Assembly (NCBI GenBank): GCA_035048485.1
Contig: CM068590.1
Span: 13,562,494-13,626,493, forward strand
Length of the DNA stretch: 64,000 nt
Reading direction: 5' to 3'
Source of the DNA: Pteria penguin
Lineage: Eukaryota > Mollusca > Bivalvia > Pterioida > Pteriidae
A program made the translations under genes and the position numbers. The first letter of the stretch is position 1. Each line of letters opens with the position of its first letter. Below are positions 12,446-28,084 of the stretch, piece by piece. The notes beneath the pieces were generated by a model, which searched no databases, was not told where the DNA came from, and was given only the letters and a program-made list of their open reading frames with translations.

Positions 12446-15003
12446 AGAAAAAAGAGGAGTTACTGGCTCAGTTATGTGGCAGAAGTCACCATAGAGCTAT
12501 ACAATACATGAATATAAATAATATACCAGAACATATATCACATTACAAAAATATTTGATTGTAGTGCAATTACGATACCGACTTAGGACGGTCATTTAAT
12601 TTGACAAAAGCCAAACAAATGGTGTGGTTAACCGGTTTACGGGCCCACCTTCCCACTCACCGTAACAGCAGAACAATCAAAGGACGTACATTTAAAAATT
12701 TATAAATAATCCTCCATGTAAAGAACAAGGGTCAACAGGTATCGCATATTGAGAGGTCATAAAAATATAAACACGTAAGGTATTGTAAAATACATAATGG
12801 TATAAAAATATATGCGACATCAACATGAAAAACCGTGCTCTGCCAGTCTGAAAGCGAGCTAAGACCCTAGATCTGTAGGAGTCCCGACTAACAGTCAGAG
12901 GGGACGAGGTTCAGGACCATGTCTCCTCTGAAAGAGGTTTGGACAAGGCCCGTCATATAGTCCCCACCGCCCTGTTAGTCAGCGTGCAACGTTCAAGTAA
13001 AAGTCTGCATAAGGCTGTAGAGGGGCCAAATACAAGACCTATAGTCTTTTTGATGATCTCAATATCATATTGTCTATTTATAAGACGTTTGATTATTTTA
13101 TTACATGATAAAATAACGTTATCGGAGCCTTTTACTTTCCTTAGTTTATATACGAGATCACCGTAAAAATAAGGATGGGAAATTCCATTGGATACATACT
13201 GTTGAAAAGAAATATTTCCAAATTTAGATAGAAGTTCTGAATAAGATCTGAAGAATTTGCCGAATGTTTTTCTTAGCTTGTGATATCTGTAACCCTGAGT
13301 TAAAAGTTTAGTAGTAATTTGTAAATTTCGTTTATGAAAGTCCAAACCATCGGTGCAGCCTCTGACAAATCGAACTAATTGAGATATATAGATACCATAT
13401 GATGGGAGTCGAGGGACATCGCCATCCAAGTAAGGGAAATTTACAATAGGAAATCCAAAATCCTCACGTTTATCATAAATATTAGTATATATTAGGTGGT
13501 TGATAATTTTGATGTTTAAATCTAAGAAAGGTGTAGATTTATCTCAAGTATTAGCTTTATTCAATGTGAGCTCTGGTGGATAAATTTCTGATATAAATTG
13601 TTCGAATTCAGGGTTGTCGATAACCAAAATATCATCCAGATATCTACAAGTATTATTGAATTTGTCAATGAGGTCAAAACGTTTTGATTTTTGAAGAGAA
13701 ACTATAAAATCCCTCTCATAACAATAAAGAAATAAATCTGCTATCAGAGGCGCGCAGTTAGTACCCATAGGAATCCCAACTATTTGTTGATATATCTTGC
13801 CATCAAATTGCACAAAAATATTATTCATGAGAAAATCTAGTGCTTTACATAATTCCTTACAAGTCCAGTATTTATATGAAGTATATTGTTTGTTGGAAAA
13901 GAATCCGGAGTTATTGGAAGTACATATGTACGTTTTACATTCTCTGTGAAAACACCATTATATAAGAGACAGCAACTTGCTTTTAATCAAATCATGAGGC
14001 AGAGATGTATAAAGTGTAGAAAAATCAAATGTAGAAATTTGAGTCGCTTTGAAATTTAGCGAAAGAAGTTTGTCTATAACTTCATGAGAATTTTTAATCG
14101 ACCAAAAGTAATTGATGTTACTATTATGAAATGCGACATCACAATATTTGATAATATGATCTTTTATAGCAGTTAGAGCAGACGTAATATGCTTCGATAG
14201 TACTGTAGTAGAGCAGTGGCTAGAATTAGATATGAAACGTGATTTATATGGACTTTTATGTAGTTTTGGGAGCCAATATATGGTTGGTAGATCAGATTTA
14301 TCAGTTTTAATTTTGAAGTCGGACATGGTCATGAGGTGATCGTGCAAGGTGCTGTCTTTTGAGGTAGGGCTTTCCACATATGTATGAGTGGAGTTTAATT
14401 CGTTTTAAGTACTTCAATATAATATAGTTTTCAAACAACTATTATGTTAGTACTTGCTTTATCAGCAGAACAAAGACATATTTAGCATGTAAGTCAGCTA
14501 TCTTCTTTTTAATAGAATTTGCCGTCAATGTATTAGGCTGTTGAAATAAATGCGGATTTTCCGTAAAGTTCTTAATACGGATATCGACAATTCTTAAAAT
14601 CTCGAATTTCCAATCATTAAGAGCATGAACCTTTACCTGTTCTTTTTTACACCAACGTTTACAATATGTAGTTAAAGCATCTTCTATAACGTCACGGCAT
14701 TTATTGAAATCTATCCTGGACGGTAACCTATATTTAGGTCCTTTTCCAAAAAGGGTGCGCAATTTCTTGTCCGAAATACAGTTTAGGTCACCAGTAATAA
14801 CATGACCTGCCGGTTTATAAACATATTTAGAATTTTCACAAGAACACGACGAAGGAATAGAGTCTGAAACATCAGGGTTAGATGTAACTTTATTATAATT
14901 TAAAATAAGATTTCTTATAGGCTTTTTGTACTGGTAACAAATAAGTGGAGGTTCTAAATTCTCAAAATATTGGGGGATTTTAGATGTGACTCTATGATCA
15001 CGG
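12446..15003 (-). pseudogene. RT retroelement family A, copy 2, inserted in the array
   Basis: The most complete copy, read from 15003 to 12446. Blocks in order: CSCENSKYVYKPAGHVITGD (about 14850-14785), the RT blocks LPKLHKSPYKSRFISNSSHC and FDFSTLYTSLPHDLIKS (about 14280-13970), VGIPMGTNCAPLIADLFLYC (about 13780-13720), the catalytic RYLDDILVID (about 13650), a conserved C-terminal region with LPSYGIYISQLVRFVRGC (about 13410-13350), and an end near 12953. A roughly 500-bp untranslated 3' tail follows. Stops at 13544-13546 (TGA) and 13958-13960 (TAA) and a frameshift near 14440 disable it; the first two are shared with copy 3. No GIY-YIG or AP endonuclease is visible. The element interrupts a 34-bp unit: CTGCCTGTAA on the left and AACCATGG on the right nearly rebuild a normal unit, so any target duplication is very short. 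Confidence 0.88.
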
Positions 15004-16218
15004 AAACCATGGTGTAGTCTATATATACTGCATGTGATAACTATGGGGTAGTCTATATATAAACTGTCAATGATGATTATGCTGTAGTCTATATATACTG
15101 CCTGGTTTAATGATGGTGTAGTTTGTATATACTATCCGTATAGACCATGGAGTAGTCTTCATGTACTGCCTGTGCTGACCATGGTGAAGTGTATTGATAC
15201 TGTCGGTGATGACTAGGGTGCAGTTTATATATATACAGTCGGTTATGACCATGCTGTAGTCTGTATATACTGCCTGTGATGACCATGGTGTAGTGTATAT
15301 ATACTGTCCATGATGACGATAATGTAATCAATATATACTGCCTGTAATAACCATGGTGAAGTCTTTATATACTGTCGATGATGACTGTGGTGTAGTGTAT
15401 ATAAATACTGTCTGGGATAACCACGGTGTATTCGATATATACTGTCAGTGAAGACCATGTTGTAGTCTATATATACTGCCTGTGATGACCATGGTGTAGT
15501 TTATTGATACTGTTGGTGATGACCATGGTGTAGTCTATATATATACTGCCTGTGGTAACCATGATGTAGTCTTAATATGCTGCTTGTCATAACTATGGTG
15601 TTGCCTATAGATAGTGTCCGTGATGACGATGATTTAGGTAATATATACTGCTCGTGATAAACATGGTGTACTCTATATATACTGTTCGAGACGGCTATGG
15701 TATAGTCAATATATGCTGCCTGTGATAACCATGGTATAGGCTATATACACAGCCTATGATGACCATGGTGTAGTCTATTAATTCTGTCGGTGATGACCAT
15801 GAAGTAATCTATATATATACTGCCTGTGATAACCATCATGTAGTTTATATATACTGCCTGTGATAAACATGGTATAGTCTATATATACTGTCGGTGATGA
15901 CGATGGTTTCGTCAATATATACTGCCTGTGATAACCATGGTGTAGTCTATACATACTGTCGGTGATGACGATGGTGTAGTCAATATATACTCCCTGTGAT
16001 AACCATGGTGTACTCCATATATACTGCCTGTGATAACCATGGTGTAGTCTATATATATACTGTCCATTCTGATCATGGTATAGTCTGTATATACTGCCTG
16101 GTTTAACCACCGTGTAATCTGTATATACTGTCCTTCAAGACCATGGTGTAGTCTACATATACTGCCTGTGATGACCATGGTGAAGTGTATTGATACTGTC
16201 GGTGATGACCATGGTGTA

Positions 16219-16271
<53 letters not shown>

Positions 16272-19200
16272 CTGCCTGTGGTAACCATGATGTAGTCTTT
16301 ATATACTGCCTGTGATAACCATGGTGTAGCCTATATATAGTGTCCGTGATTACGATGATTTAGGTAATATATACTGCTCGTGATAAACATGGTGTACTCT
16401 ATATATACTGTTCGAGACGGCTATGGTGTAGTCAATATATGCTGCCTGTGATAACCATGGTATAGGCTATATACACAGCCTATGATGACCATGGTGTAGT
16501 CTATTAATTCTGTCGGTGATGACCATGAAGTAATGTATATATATACTGCCTGTGATAACCATTATGTAGTTTATATATACTGCCTGTGATAATCATGGTA
16601 TAGTCTATATATACTGTCGGTGATGACGAAGGTTTAGTCAATATATACTGTCTGTGATAACCATGGTGTAGTCTATATATACTGCCGGTGATGAGGATGG
16701 TGTAGTCAATATATACTCCCTGTGATAACGATGGTGTAGTCTATATATACTGCCTAGTTTAAGGATGGTGTATTCTGTATATACTGTCAGTGAAGACCAT
16801 GGTGTAATCTATATATATACTGCCTGTGATAAAAATGGTGTAGCATATATATAGTGTCCGTGATGACGATGATTTAGTCATCAGATTCTGCCTATGGTAA
16901 CCATTGTGTAGTCTATATATACTGACCGTGATGACCATGGTGTAGTCTACTGATACTGTCGGAGATGACCATGGTGTAGTCTATATATATTGCCTGTGAT
17001 AACTATGATGTAGTCTATATATACTGCCTGTGCTAATCATGGTGTTGTCTATATATACTGTCCGTGATGACGATGGCTTAGTCAATATATACTGCCTGTG
17101 ATAATCATGGGGAAATCTATATATATACTGTCGATGGTGATCATTCTGTAGTCTACATATACAGCCTGGTTCAACCATGGTGTAGTCTGTATATAATGCC
17201 TGTTATGACCATGGTGTAGTGTATTGATACATATGTTGATATACGATGTCGGGGATGACCATGGTGTAATCTATATATATATATAATGCCTCTGGTCACC
17301 ATGATGTAGTCTTTATATACTGCCTGTGATAACGATGGTTTAGCCTATATATAGTGTCCGTGATGACGATGATTTAGTCAATATATACTGCCTGTGATAA
17401 CCATGGTGGAGTCTATATATACTGTCCCTGACGACGATGGTGTAGTCAATATATACTCCCTGAGATAACCATGGTATAGTCTATATACACTGCCTGTGAT
17501 GACCATGGTGTAGTCTATTGATACTGTCGGTAATGAGCATGGTGTAGTGTATATATATACTGCCTGTGATAACCATCATGTAGTCTATGTATACTGCCTG
17601 CTTTAACCATGATATAGTCTGTATACACAGTCCGTGAAGACCATGGTGTAGTCTACATATACTGTCTGTAATGACCATTGTGAAGTCTGTATATACTGTC
17701 GGTGATGACGATAGTTTAGTCAATATATACTGCCTGTGATAACCATGGTGTAGTCTATATATACTGCTGTGATAATCATGTTGTTGTCTATATATACTGT
17801 CCGTGATGACGATGGCTTAGTCAATCTATACTGCCTGTGATAACCATAGTGACGTCTATATATATACTGTCGATGATGATCATTGTGTCGTCTATATATA
17901 TTGCCTGGTTTAACCGTAGTGTATTCTGTATATGCTATCCGTGAAGACGATGGTGTAGTCTACATATACTGCCTGTGATGACCATGGTGAAGTGTATTGA
18001 TACTGTCGGTGACGACCATGGTGTAGTTTATTGATACTGTCGGTGCTGACCATGCTGTAGTTTATATATGTACTGTCGGTGATGACCATGCTGTAGTCTG
18101 TATATACTGCTTGTGATGACCATTGTGTAGTGTATATATCCTGTCCGTGATGTCGATGATGTAGTCAATATATACTGCCTGTGATAACCATTGTGTAGGC
18201 TCTATATACTGTCGATGATGACTGAGGTGTAGTGTATGTAAATTCTGCCTGGGATAACCACGGTGTAGTCGATATATGCTGTCAGTGAAGACCATGGTGT
18301 AGTCTATATATACTGCCTGTTATGACCATGGTGTAGTCTATTGATACTGTCGGTGATGACCATGGTGTAGTCTATATATACAGCCTGGGATACCCATGGT
18401 GTAGCCTATATATAGTGTCCGTGATGACGATGATTTAATCAATATATTCTGCCCCTGGTAACCATGGTGTAGTCTATATATACTGACCGTGATGAGCATG
18501 GTGTAGTCTATTGATACTGTCGGAGATGACCATGGTGTAGTCTATATATATACTGCTTGTGATAACCATGATTTAGTCTATATATATACTGCCTGTGATA
18601 ACCATGGTGATGAGGATGATTTAGTCAATATATTATGCCCCTGGTAACCATGGTGTAGTCTATGTACACTGGTCGTGATGACGATGTTGTAATGAATATT
18701 TATTGCCTTTGATAACCATGGTGTAGTCTATATATATACTGTCGATAATTATCATGCTGTAGTGTATATATACTGCCTGCTTTAACCATGGTGTAGCCTG
18801 TATATACTCTCCGTGAAGACCATGGTGTTGTCTACATATACTGCCTGTAATGACCATTGTGAAGTCTATTGATACTGTCGGTGATGACCAAGGGTTAGTC
18901 TATATATATACTGTCCGTGATGAGGATGGTGTAGTCTATATATACTGCCTGTGATGACCATGGCATAGTGGATATATACTGTCCGTGATGACGATGATGT
19001 AGTCAATATATACTGCCTGTAATAACCATGGTGTAGTCCATATATACTGCCTGTGATAATCATGGTGTAGTCTATATATATACTGTCGATGATGATCATG
19101 CTGTAGTTTGTATATACTGCTTGATTTAACCATGTTGTAACCTGTATATACTATCCGTGAAGAGCATGGTGTAGTCTACATATACCGCCTGTGATGACCA

Positions 19201-22200
19201 TAGTGAGGTGTATTGATACTGTCGGTGATGACCATGGTGTACTCTATATATCTACTGTCTGTGATTACCATGGTGTAGTCTGTATATACTGTCGATGATG
19301 ACTGTGGTGTAGTCTATATAAATACTACCTGGGATAACCACGGTGTAGTCGATATATACTTTCAATGAAGACCATGGTGTAGTCTATATATACTGCCTGT
19401 GATGACTATGGTGTAGTTTATTGATACTCTCGGTGATAACCATTGTGCAGTCTATATATATACTGCCTGTGATAACGATGGTGTAGCCTATATATACTGT
19501 GGGTGATGACGATAGTGTAGTCAATATATACTCAATGTAATAACCATGGTGAAGTCTCTATATACTGTCGATGATGACGATGGTGTAGTCAATATATACT
19601 CCCTGTGATAACCATGGTATAGTCTATATACACTGCCTGTGATGACCGTGGTGTAGTCTATTGATATTGTCGGTGATGACCATGGTGTAGTCTATATATA
19701 TACTGACTGTGATAACCATCATGTAGTCTATATATACTGCCTATGATAAACATGGTATAGTCTATATATACTGTCGGTGATGACGATGGTTTCGTCAATA
19801 TATACTGCCTGTGAAAACCATGGTGTAGTCTATACATACTGTCGGTGATGACGATGGTGTAGTCAATATATACTCCTTGTGATAACCATGATGTAGTCCT
19901 TATATACTGCCTGGTTTAACGAAGGTGTAGTCTGTATATACTGTCAGTGAAGTCGATGGTGTAGTCTGTATATACTGCCTGTGAAGACCATGGTGTAGTC
20001 TATTGATAGTGTCGGAGATGACCATGGTGTAGTCTATATATACTGCCTGTGATGACTATGGTGTAGTTTATTGATACTGTCGGTGATGACCATTGTGCAG
20101 TCTATATATATACTGCCTGTGGTAAACATGATGTAGTCTTTATATACTGCCTGTGATAACGATGGTGTAGCCTATATATACTGTGGGTGATGACAATAGT
20201 GTAGTCAATATATACTCAATGTAATAACCATGGTGAAGTCTCTATATACTGTCGATGATGACGATGGTGTAGTCAATATATACTCCGTGTGATAACCATG
20301 GTATAGTCTATATACACTGCCTGTGATGACCGTGGTGTAGTCTATTGATATTGTCGGTGATGACCATGGTGTAGTCTATATATATACTGACTGTGATAAC
20401 CATCATGTAGTCTATATATACTGCCTGTGTTAAACATGGTATAGTCTATATATACTGTCGGTGATGACGATGGTTTAAGTCAATATATACTGTCTGTGAT
20501 AACCATGGTTTAGTCTATACATACTGTCGGTGATGACGATAGTGTAGTCAATATATACTCCCTGTGATAACCATGGTGTAGTCCTTATATACTGCCTGGT
20601 TTAACGAAGGTGTAGTCTGTATATACTCTCAGTGAAGTCGATGGTGTGGTCTGTATATACTGCCTGTGAAGACCATGGTGTAGTCTATTGATACTGTGGG
20701 AGATGACCATGGATATTCTATATATATACTGCCTGTGATAACCAGGATGTAGTCTATATATACTGCCTGTGATAATCATGGTGTTGTGTATATATACTGT
20801 CCGTGATGACGATGGCTTTGTCAATATATATTGCCTGTGATAACCATGGTGAAGTCTATATATATGCCGTCGATGATGATCATGCTGTGTGTATATATAT
20901 TACCTGGTTTAACCGTGGTGTAGTCTGTATAAACTATCCGTGAAGACCATGGTTTAGTCTACATATACTGCCTGTGATGATCATGGTGAAGTGTATTGAT
21001 ACTGTCGGTGATGAAGATGGTGTAGTTTATATATATACTGTCGGTGATTACCATGGTGTAGTCTGTATATACTGCCTGTGGTGACTATGGTGTAGTGTAT
21101 ATGTACTGTCCGTAATGACGATGATGTAGTCAATATATACTGCCTGTAATAACCATGGTGTAGTCTCTATATACTGTCGATGATGACTGAGATGTAGTCT
21201 ATATAAATATTGCCTGGGATAACCACGGTGTAGTCGATATATTCTGTCAGTGAATACCATGGTGTAATCTATATATACTGCCTGTGATGACCATGGTGTA
21301 ATCTATTGATACTGTCGGTGATGACCATGGTGTAGTCTATATATATACTGCCTGTCATGACTATTGCATAGTGTATATATATAGTGTCCGTGATGACCAT
21401 GGTGTGGTCTATATATCTACTGTCGGTGATTACCATGGTGTAGTCTATATATACTGCCTGTGATGACCATGGTGTGGTTTATATATACCGTCCGTCATGA
21501 CCATGGTGTAGTCCGTATATACTGTCCGTGATGACCAAGGTGTAGTCTAAATATACTGTTCGTGAAGACCATGGTGTAGTCTACATATACTGCCTGTGAT
21601 GACCATAGTGGAGTGTATTGATACTGTCGATCTTGACCATGGTGTAGTGTATATATATTGTCCGTGATGACCAGGGTGTAGTATATATATATAGATACTG
21701 CCTGTGATGACCATGGTGTAGTGTATATATACTGTCCGTGTTGACGATGAAGTAGTCAATATATACTTCTTGTAATAACCATGGTCAAGTCTATATACAT
21801 GTGTATACTGCCTGTGATAACGATGGTGTAGTCTATCTATATACTGTCGATGATGATCATGCTGTAGTATATACATACTGTATGGTTTAACCACGGTTTA
21901 GACTGTATATACTGTACGTGAAGACCATGGTGAAGTGTCGATATACTGCTGGTGATGACCATGGTGAAGTCTATTGATACTGTCGGTGATGAACATGGTG
22001 TAGTCTATATATATACCATCCGTGATGACCATGTTGTAGTTTATATATACTGTCCTTGATGACGATGGTGTAGTCAATATATACTGCCTGTGATAACCAT
22101 GGTGTAGTCTATATATATACTGTCGATGATTATCATGCTGTAGTCTATATATACTGCTTGCCGGTGATGACCATGGTGAAGTGTATTGATACTGTCGGTG

Positions 22201-25200
22201 AGGACGATGGTGTAGTCTATATATATATATACTCTCCGTGATGACCATGGTGTAGTTTATATATACTGTCCGTGATGACGATGATGTAGTCAATATATAC
22301 TGCCTGTAATAACCATGGTATAGTCCATCTCTACTGCCTGCGGTAACCATGGTGTAGTCTATATATATACTGCCGATGATGATCATGCTGTAGTCTATAT
22401 ATACTGCCTGGTTTAACCATGTTGTAGCTGCATATACTGTACGTGAAGACCATGGTGTAGTCTACATATAGTACCTGTGATGACCATGGTGAAGTTTATT
22501 AATACTGTCGGTGATGACCATGGCGTAGTCTATATATTTACTGTCGGTGATTACCATGGTGTAGTCTGTATATACTGCCTGTGATGGCCATGGTGTAGTG
22601 TATATATACTGTCCTTGATGACCATGGTGTAATCTGTATATACTGTCTGTGATCACCATGGTGTAGTCTGTACATACTGTCTCTGATGACCATGGTGTAG
22701 TCTATATATATACTGTCCGTGAAGACCATGGTGTAGTCTACATATACTGCCTATGATGACCAAGGTGAACTGTATTGATACTCTCGGTGATGACCATGGT
22801 GCAGTGTATATATACTGTCCGTGATGACTATGGTGTAGTCTGTATATACTGTGTGTGATGACCATGGTGTAGTGTATATATACTGTCCGTGATGACTATG
22901 GTGTAGTCTGTATATACTGCCTGTGATGACGAAGGTGTAGTGTATATATACTCTCCGTGATGACGATGAAGTGGTCAAGATATACTTCCTGTAATAACCA
23001 TGGTCTAGTCTCTATATACTGCCTGTGATAACCATGGTGTAATCTATATATATATATATACTGTCGATGATTATCATGCTGTAGTCTATATATACTGCCT
23101 GGTTTAAACATGGTGTAGTCAGTACATACTGTCCGTAAAGACCATGGTGTTGTATACATATACTGCCTGTAATGACCAAGATGTAGTCTATATATATACT
23201 GTCGGTGATGACCATGGTGTAGTCTTTATATACCATGGTGTATTCGATATATATACTGTCGATGATTATCATGCTGTAGTCTATATATACTGCCTGGTGT
23301 AATCATACTGTAGTCTGTATATACTGTCCGCGAAGACCATGGTGTTGTCTACATATACTGCCTGTGTTGACCATGGTTAAATCTATTTATACTGTCCGTG
23401 ATGACCATGGTGTAGTATATTATACTGTCCTTGATGACAATGGTGTAGTCAGTATATACTGTCGATGATGACAATGGTGTAGTTTTTACATACTGTCTGT
23501 GATGACTATGGTGTAGTCTATATATACTGCCTGTGATGACCATGGTGAAGTGCATTGATACTGTAGGTGATGACCATGGTGCAGTCTATATATATATACT
23601 GTCCGTGATGATCATGGTGTAGTCTGTATATACTGCCTGAGATGACGATGGTGTAGTGTATATATAATATCCGTGATGACGATGATGTAGTCAATATATA
23701 CTGCCTGTAATAACCATGGTGTAGTCTGTATATACTGTTGATGATCACCATGGTGTAGTCTATATATAATCTGCCGATGACGAGCATGCTGTAGTCTATA
23801 TATAATGCCTGGTTTAACCATGGTGTAGTCTGCATACACTGCCGGTGATGGCCATGGTCAAGTGTATTGATACTGTCGGTGATGACCATGGTGTATTCTA
23901 TATATATATACTGTCCTTGATGACGATGGTGTAGCCTATATATATGCTGTCGCTGATGGCCATGGTGTAGTCTATATATACTGCTTGTGATGACCATGGT
24001 ATGGTGTATATATACTCGCTGTGATGACGATGATGTAGTTAATATATACTGCCTGTAATAACCATGGTGTAGTCTATATATACTGTCGATGCTGACTGTG
24101 GTGTAGTCTATATAAATACTGCCTGGGATAACCACGGTGTAGTCGATATATACTGTCAGTGAAAACCATGATGTAGTCTATATATACTGCCTGTGATGAC
24201 CATGGCGTAGTCTATTGATACTGTCGGTGATGACCATAGTGTAGTCAATATATATACTGCCTGTGATAACCATGATGTAGTATTTATATACTGCCTGTGG
24301 TAACCATGGTGTAACCTATATATAGTGTCCGTGATGACGATGATTTAGTCAATATATACTGCCTGTCATAACCACGGTGTAGTCAAAATATAGTGCCTGT
24401 GATAACCATACTGTAGTATATATATACTGTCGATTATGACCATGCTGTAGTCTAGATATCCTGCTTGGGATAAACATAGTGTGGTGTATATATATACTAT
24501 CCGTGAAGACCGTACTGTTGTCTATTAATACTGTCGTTGATGACCATGGTGTGGTCTATATATATATATATACTGTCAATGGTGACGATGGTATGGTGTA
24601 TATATACTGTCCGTGATGACGATGATGTAGTCAATATATATTGCCTGTAATAACCATGGTGTAGTTTATATATACTGTCGATGATGACTGTGGTGTAGTC
24701 TATATCAATACTACCTGGGATAACCACGGTGTAGTCGATACATACTGTGAGTGAAGACCATGGTGTAGTCTATATATACTGCCTGTGATGACCATGGTGT
24801 GGTCTATTGATACTGTCGGTGATGACCATGGTGTAGTCTATATATATACTGTCGATGATTATCATGCTGTAGTCTATATATACTGCCTGATTTAATCATG
24901 GTGTAGTCTGTATATACTGTCAATATATGTAATAACCATGGTATAGTCCATACATACTGCCTGTGATAACCATGGTGTAGTCTATATATATACTGTCGAT
25001 GATGATCATGCTGTAGAGTATATATACTGCCTGGTTTAACTATGTTGTAGTCTGTATATACTGTCTGTGATGACCATGGTGTAGTTTGTATATACTGTCT
25101 GTGATGATCATGGTGTAGTATGTATATACTGTCCGTGATGACCATGGTGTAGTGTATATATACTGTCCGTGATGACCATAGTGTAGTCTGTATATACTGT

Positions 25201-25645
25201 CCGTGATGACCATGGGGTGGTCTGTACATACTGTCTGTGATGAACATGGTGTAGTCTGTATGTACTGTCCGTGATGACCATGGTGTAGTGTATATATACT
25301 GTCCGTGATGACCATAGTGTAGTCTGTATATACTGTCCGTGATGACCATGGGGTGGTCTGTACATACTGTCTGTGATGAACATGGTGTAGTCTGTATGTA
25401 CTGTCCGTGAAGACCATGGTGTAGTCTACATATAATGCCTGTGATGACCATGGTGAAGTGTATTGATACTGTAGGTGATGACCATGGTGTAGTGTATATA
25501 TATACTCTCCGTGATGACCATGGTGTGGTCTGTATATACTGCCTGAGATGACCATGGTGTGGTGTATATATAATGTCCGTGATGACGATGATGTGTAGTC
25601 AATATACACTGCCTGTAATAACCATGGTGTAGTCTATATATACTA
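15004..25645 (+). repeat. 34-bp tandem array, segment 2
   Basis: Continuation in the same orientation. Visible larger duplications include 15600-15835 near 16326-16560 (offset 726 bp), about 19390-20072 repeated at 20073-20640 (offset 684 bp), and a 136-bp (4 x 34) duplication near 25120-25400. A (TA)n expansion at about 16222-16265 grows out of the unit's own TATATATA. A recurrent multi-unit order is marked by variant units CCTGGTTTAACCA, CCGTGAAGACC and GTGAAGTGTATTGATACTG. Confidence 0.97.
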
Positions 25646-27157
25646 TATATACTTCAGGGACAGTATATACAGACTACGACATGATTAAACCAGGCAGTAT
25701 ATATAGACTACAGGATGATCATCATCGACAGTATATATATAGAGTACACTATGGTTATCACAGGCAGTATATATGGACTATACCATGGTTATTACAGGCA
25801 ATATATATTGACTACATCATTGTCACCACGGGCAGTATATATACACTACACCATGGTCATCACAGGCAATATATATAGACTACACCATTGTCTTCTGGGA
25901 CAGTATATATCGACTTACACCTTGCTCATCCCAGGCAGTATTTATATACACTACACCATGGTCATCATCGACAGTATGTATAGACTACACCATACATGTA
26001 CTTATCACAGTATATATTGACTACATTATCGTCATCACCGACAATATATATACAATACAGCATCGTCATCACAAACAGTATATATATAGACTACACCTTT
26101 GTCATCAACGACAGTATTAATAGACAACACCACGGTCTTCACGGACAGTATATATATAGACTACACTATGTTTATCCCAAGCAGTATATATAGACTACAG
26201 CATGGGCATAATCGACTCTATATATATACTACATCATGGTTATCACAGGCAGTATATATTGACTAAATCATCGTCATCGCGGACACTATATATAGGCTAC
26301 ACCATGGTTATCACAGGCAGTATATAAAGATTACATCATGGTTATCACAGGCAGTATATATATACTACATCATGGTCTTCACTGACAGTATATATCGACT
26401 ACACCGTGGTTATCCCAGGCAGTATTTATATAGACTACACAACAGTCAGCATCGATAGTATATATAAACTACACCATGATTATTACAGGCTGTTTATATT
26501 GACTACATCATCGTCATCACGGACAGTATATATACACAATACCATCGTCATCACGGACAGTATATATATAGACTACACTATGGTCATCAACGACAGTATA
26601 AATAGACAACATAACGGTCTTCACGGATAGTATGTATATAGACTACACTATGTTTATCCCAAGCAGTATATATAGACTACAACATGATCATCATCGACAG
26701 TATATATTTACTACACCATTGTTATCACAGGCCGTATATATTGACTACACCATGGTTATCACAGGCAGTATATATTGACTAAATCATCGTCATCATGGAC
26801 ACTATATATAGGCTACATCATGGTTATCACAGGCAGTATATAAATACTACATCATGGTTATCACAGGCAGTATAGATAGACTACACCATGCTCATCACCC
26901 ACAGTATCAATAGACTACATCATGGTCATCACAGGCATTACATTTACACTACATCATAGTTTTCACTGACAGTACATATCGACTACACCGTGGTTATCTC
27001 AGGCAGTATTTATATAGACTACACCACAATCAGCATCGACAGTATATATAGACTACACCATGGTTATTACAGGCACTATATATTAACTACATCATCGTCA
27101 TCACGGAGAGTATATATACACCATACCATGGTCCTCACAAGCAGTATATGCAGACTA
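25646..27157 (-). repeat. 34-bp tandem array, inverted block I1
   Basis: The units now read as their reverse complement on the plus strand (GACTACACCATGGTTATCAC, then AGGCAGTATATATA). The left switch is tail to tail, near TATATACTATATATAC at about 25640-25650. The right switch is head to head: GACTACA-GT-TTGTAGTC at 27153-27167. Confidence 0.95.
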
Positions 27158-28084
27158 CAGTTTGTAGTCAATATATACGGCCTGTGATAACAATGGTGTA
27201 GTATATATATACTGTCGATGATGATCATGTTGTAGTCTATATATACTGCTTGGGATAAACATAATGTAGTCTATATATATATACTGTCCGTGAAGACCGT
27301 GCTGTTGTCTATAAATACTGTCGTTGATGACCATGGTGTAGTCTATATATATACTCTCCGTGATGACGATGGTATGGTGTATATATACTCTCCGTGATGA
27401 CGATGATGTAGTCAAAATATACTGCCTGTAATAATCATCGTGTAGTTTATATATACTGTAGATGCTGACTGTGATGTAGTGTATATAAATACTGCCTGAG
27501 ATACCATAGTGGAGTGTATTGATACTGTCGAATTTGACCATGGTGTACTGTATATATACTCTCCGTGTTAACCATGTTGTAGTCTGTATATACTGCCTGT
27601 GATGACCATGGTGTAGTGTATATATACTGTTCGTGATAACCATGGTGTAGTCTATCTATATACTGTCGATGATGATCATGCTGTAGTCTATATATACTGC
27701 CTCGTTTAACCACGGTTTCACTGTCCGTGAAGACCACGGTGTAGTGTATATATACTGCCGGTGATCACCATGGTGAAGTGTATTGATACTGTCGGTGATG
27801 ACCATGGTGTAATCTATATATATACTGTCCCTGATGACCATGGTGTAGTTTATATTCACTGTCCGTGATGCCGATGGTGTAGTCAATATATACTGCATGT
27901 GATAATTATGGTGTAATGTATATATATATATATTTATCGTCGATGATTATCATGCTGTGGTCTATATATACTGCCTGCCGGTGATGAAATTGGTGAAGTG
28001 CATTGATACTATCGGTGATGACCATGGTGTAGTCGATATATATATATACTGTCCGTGATGACGTTGGTGTAGCCTATATATATA
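27158..28084 (+). repeat. 34-bp tandem array, segment 3
   Basis: Plus-oriented units between inverted blocks I1 and I2. The first ~200 bases match 29282-29490 closely (offset 2124 bp). Confidence 0.95.
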
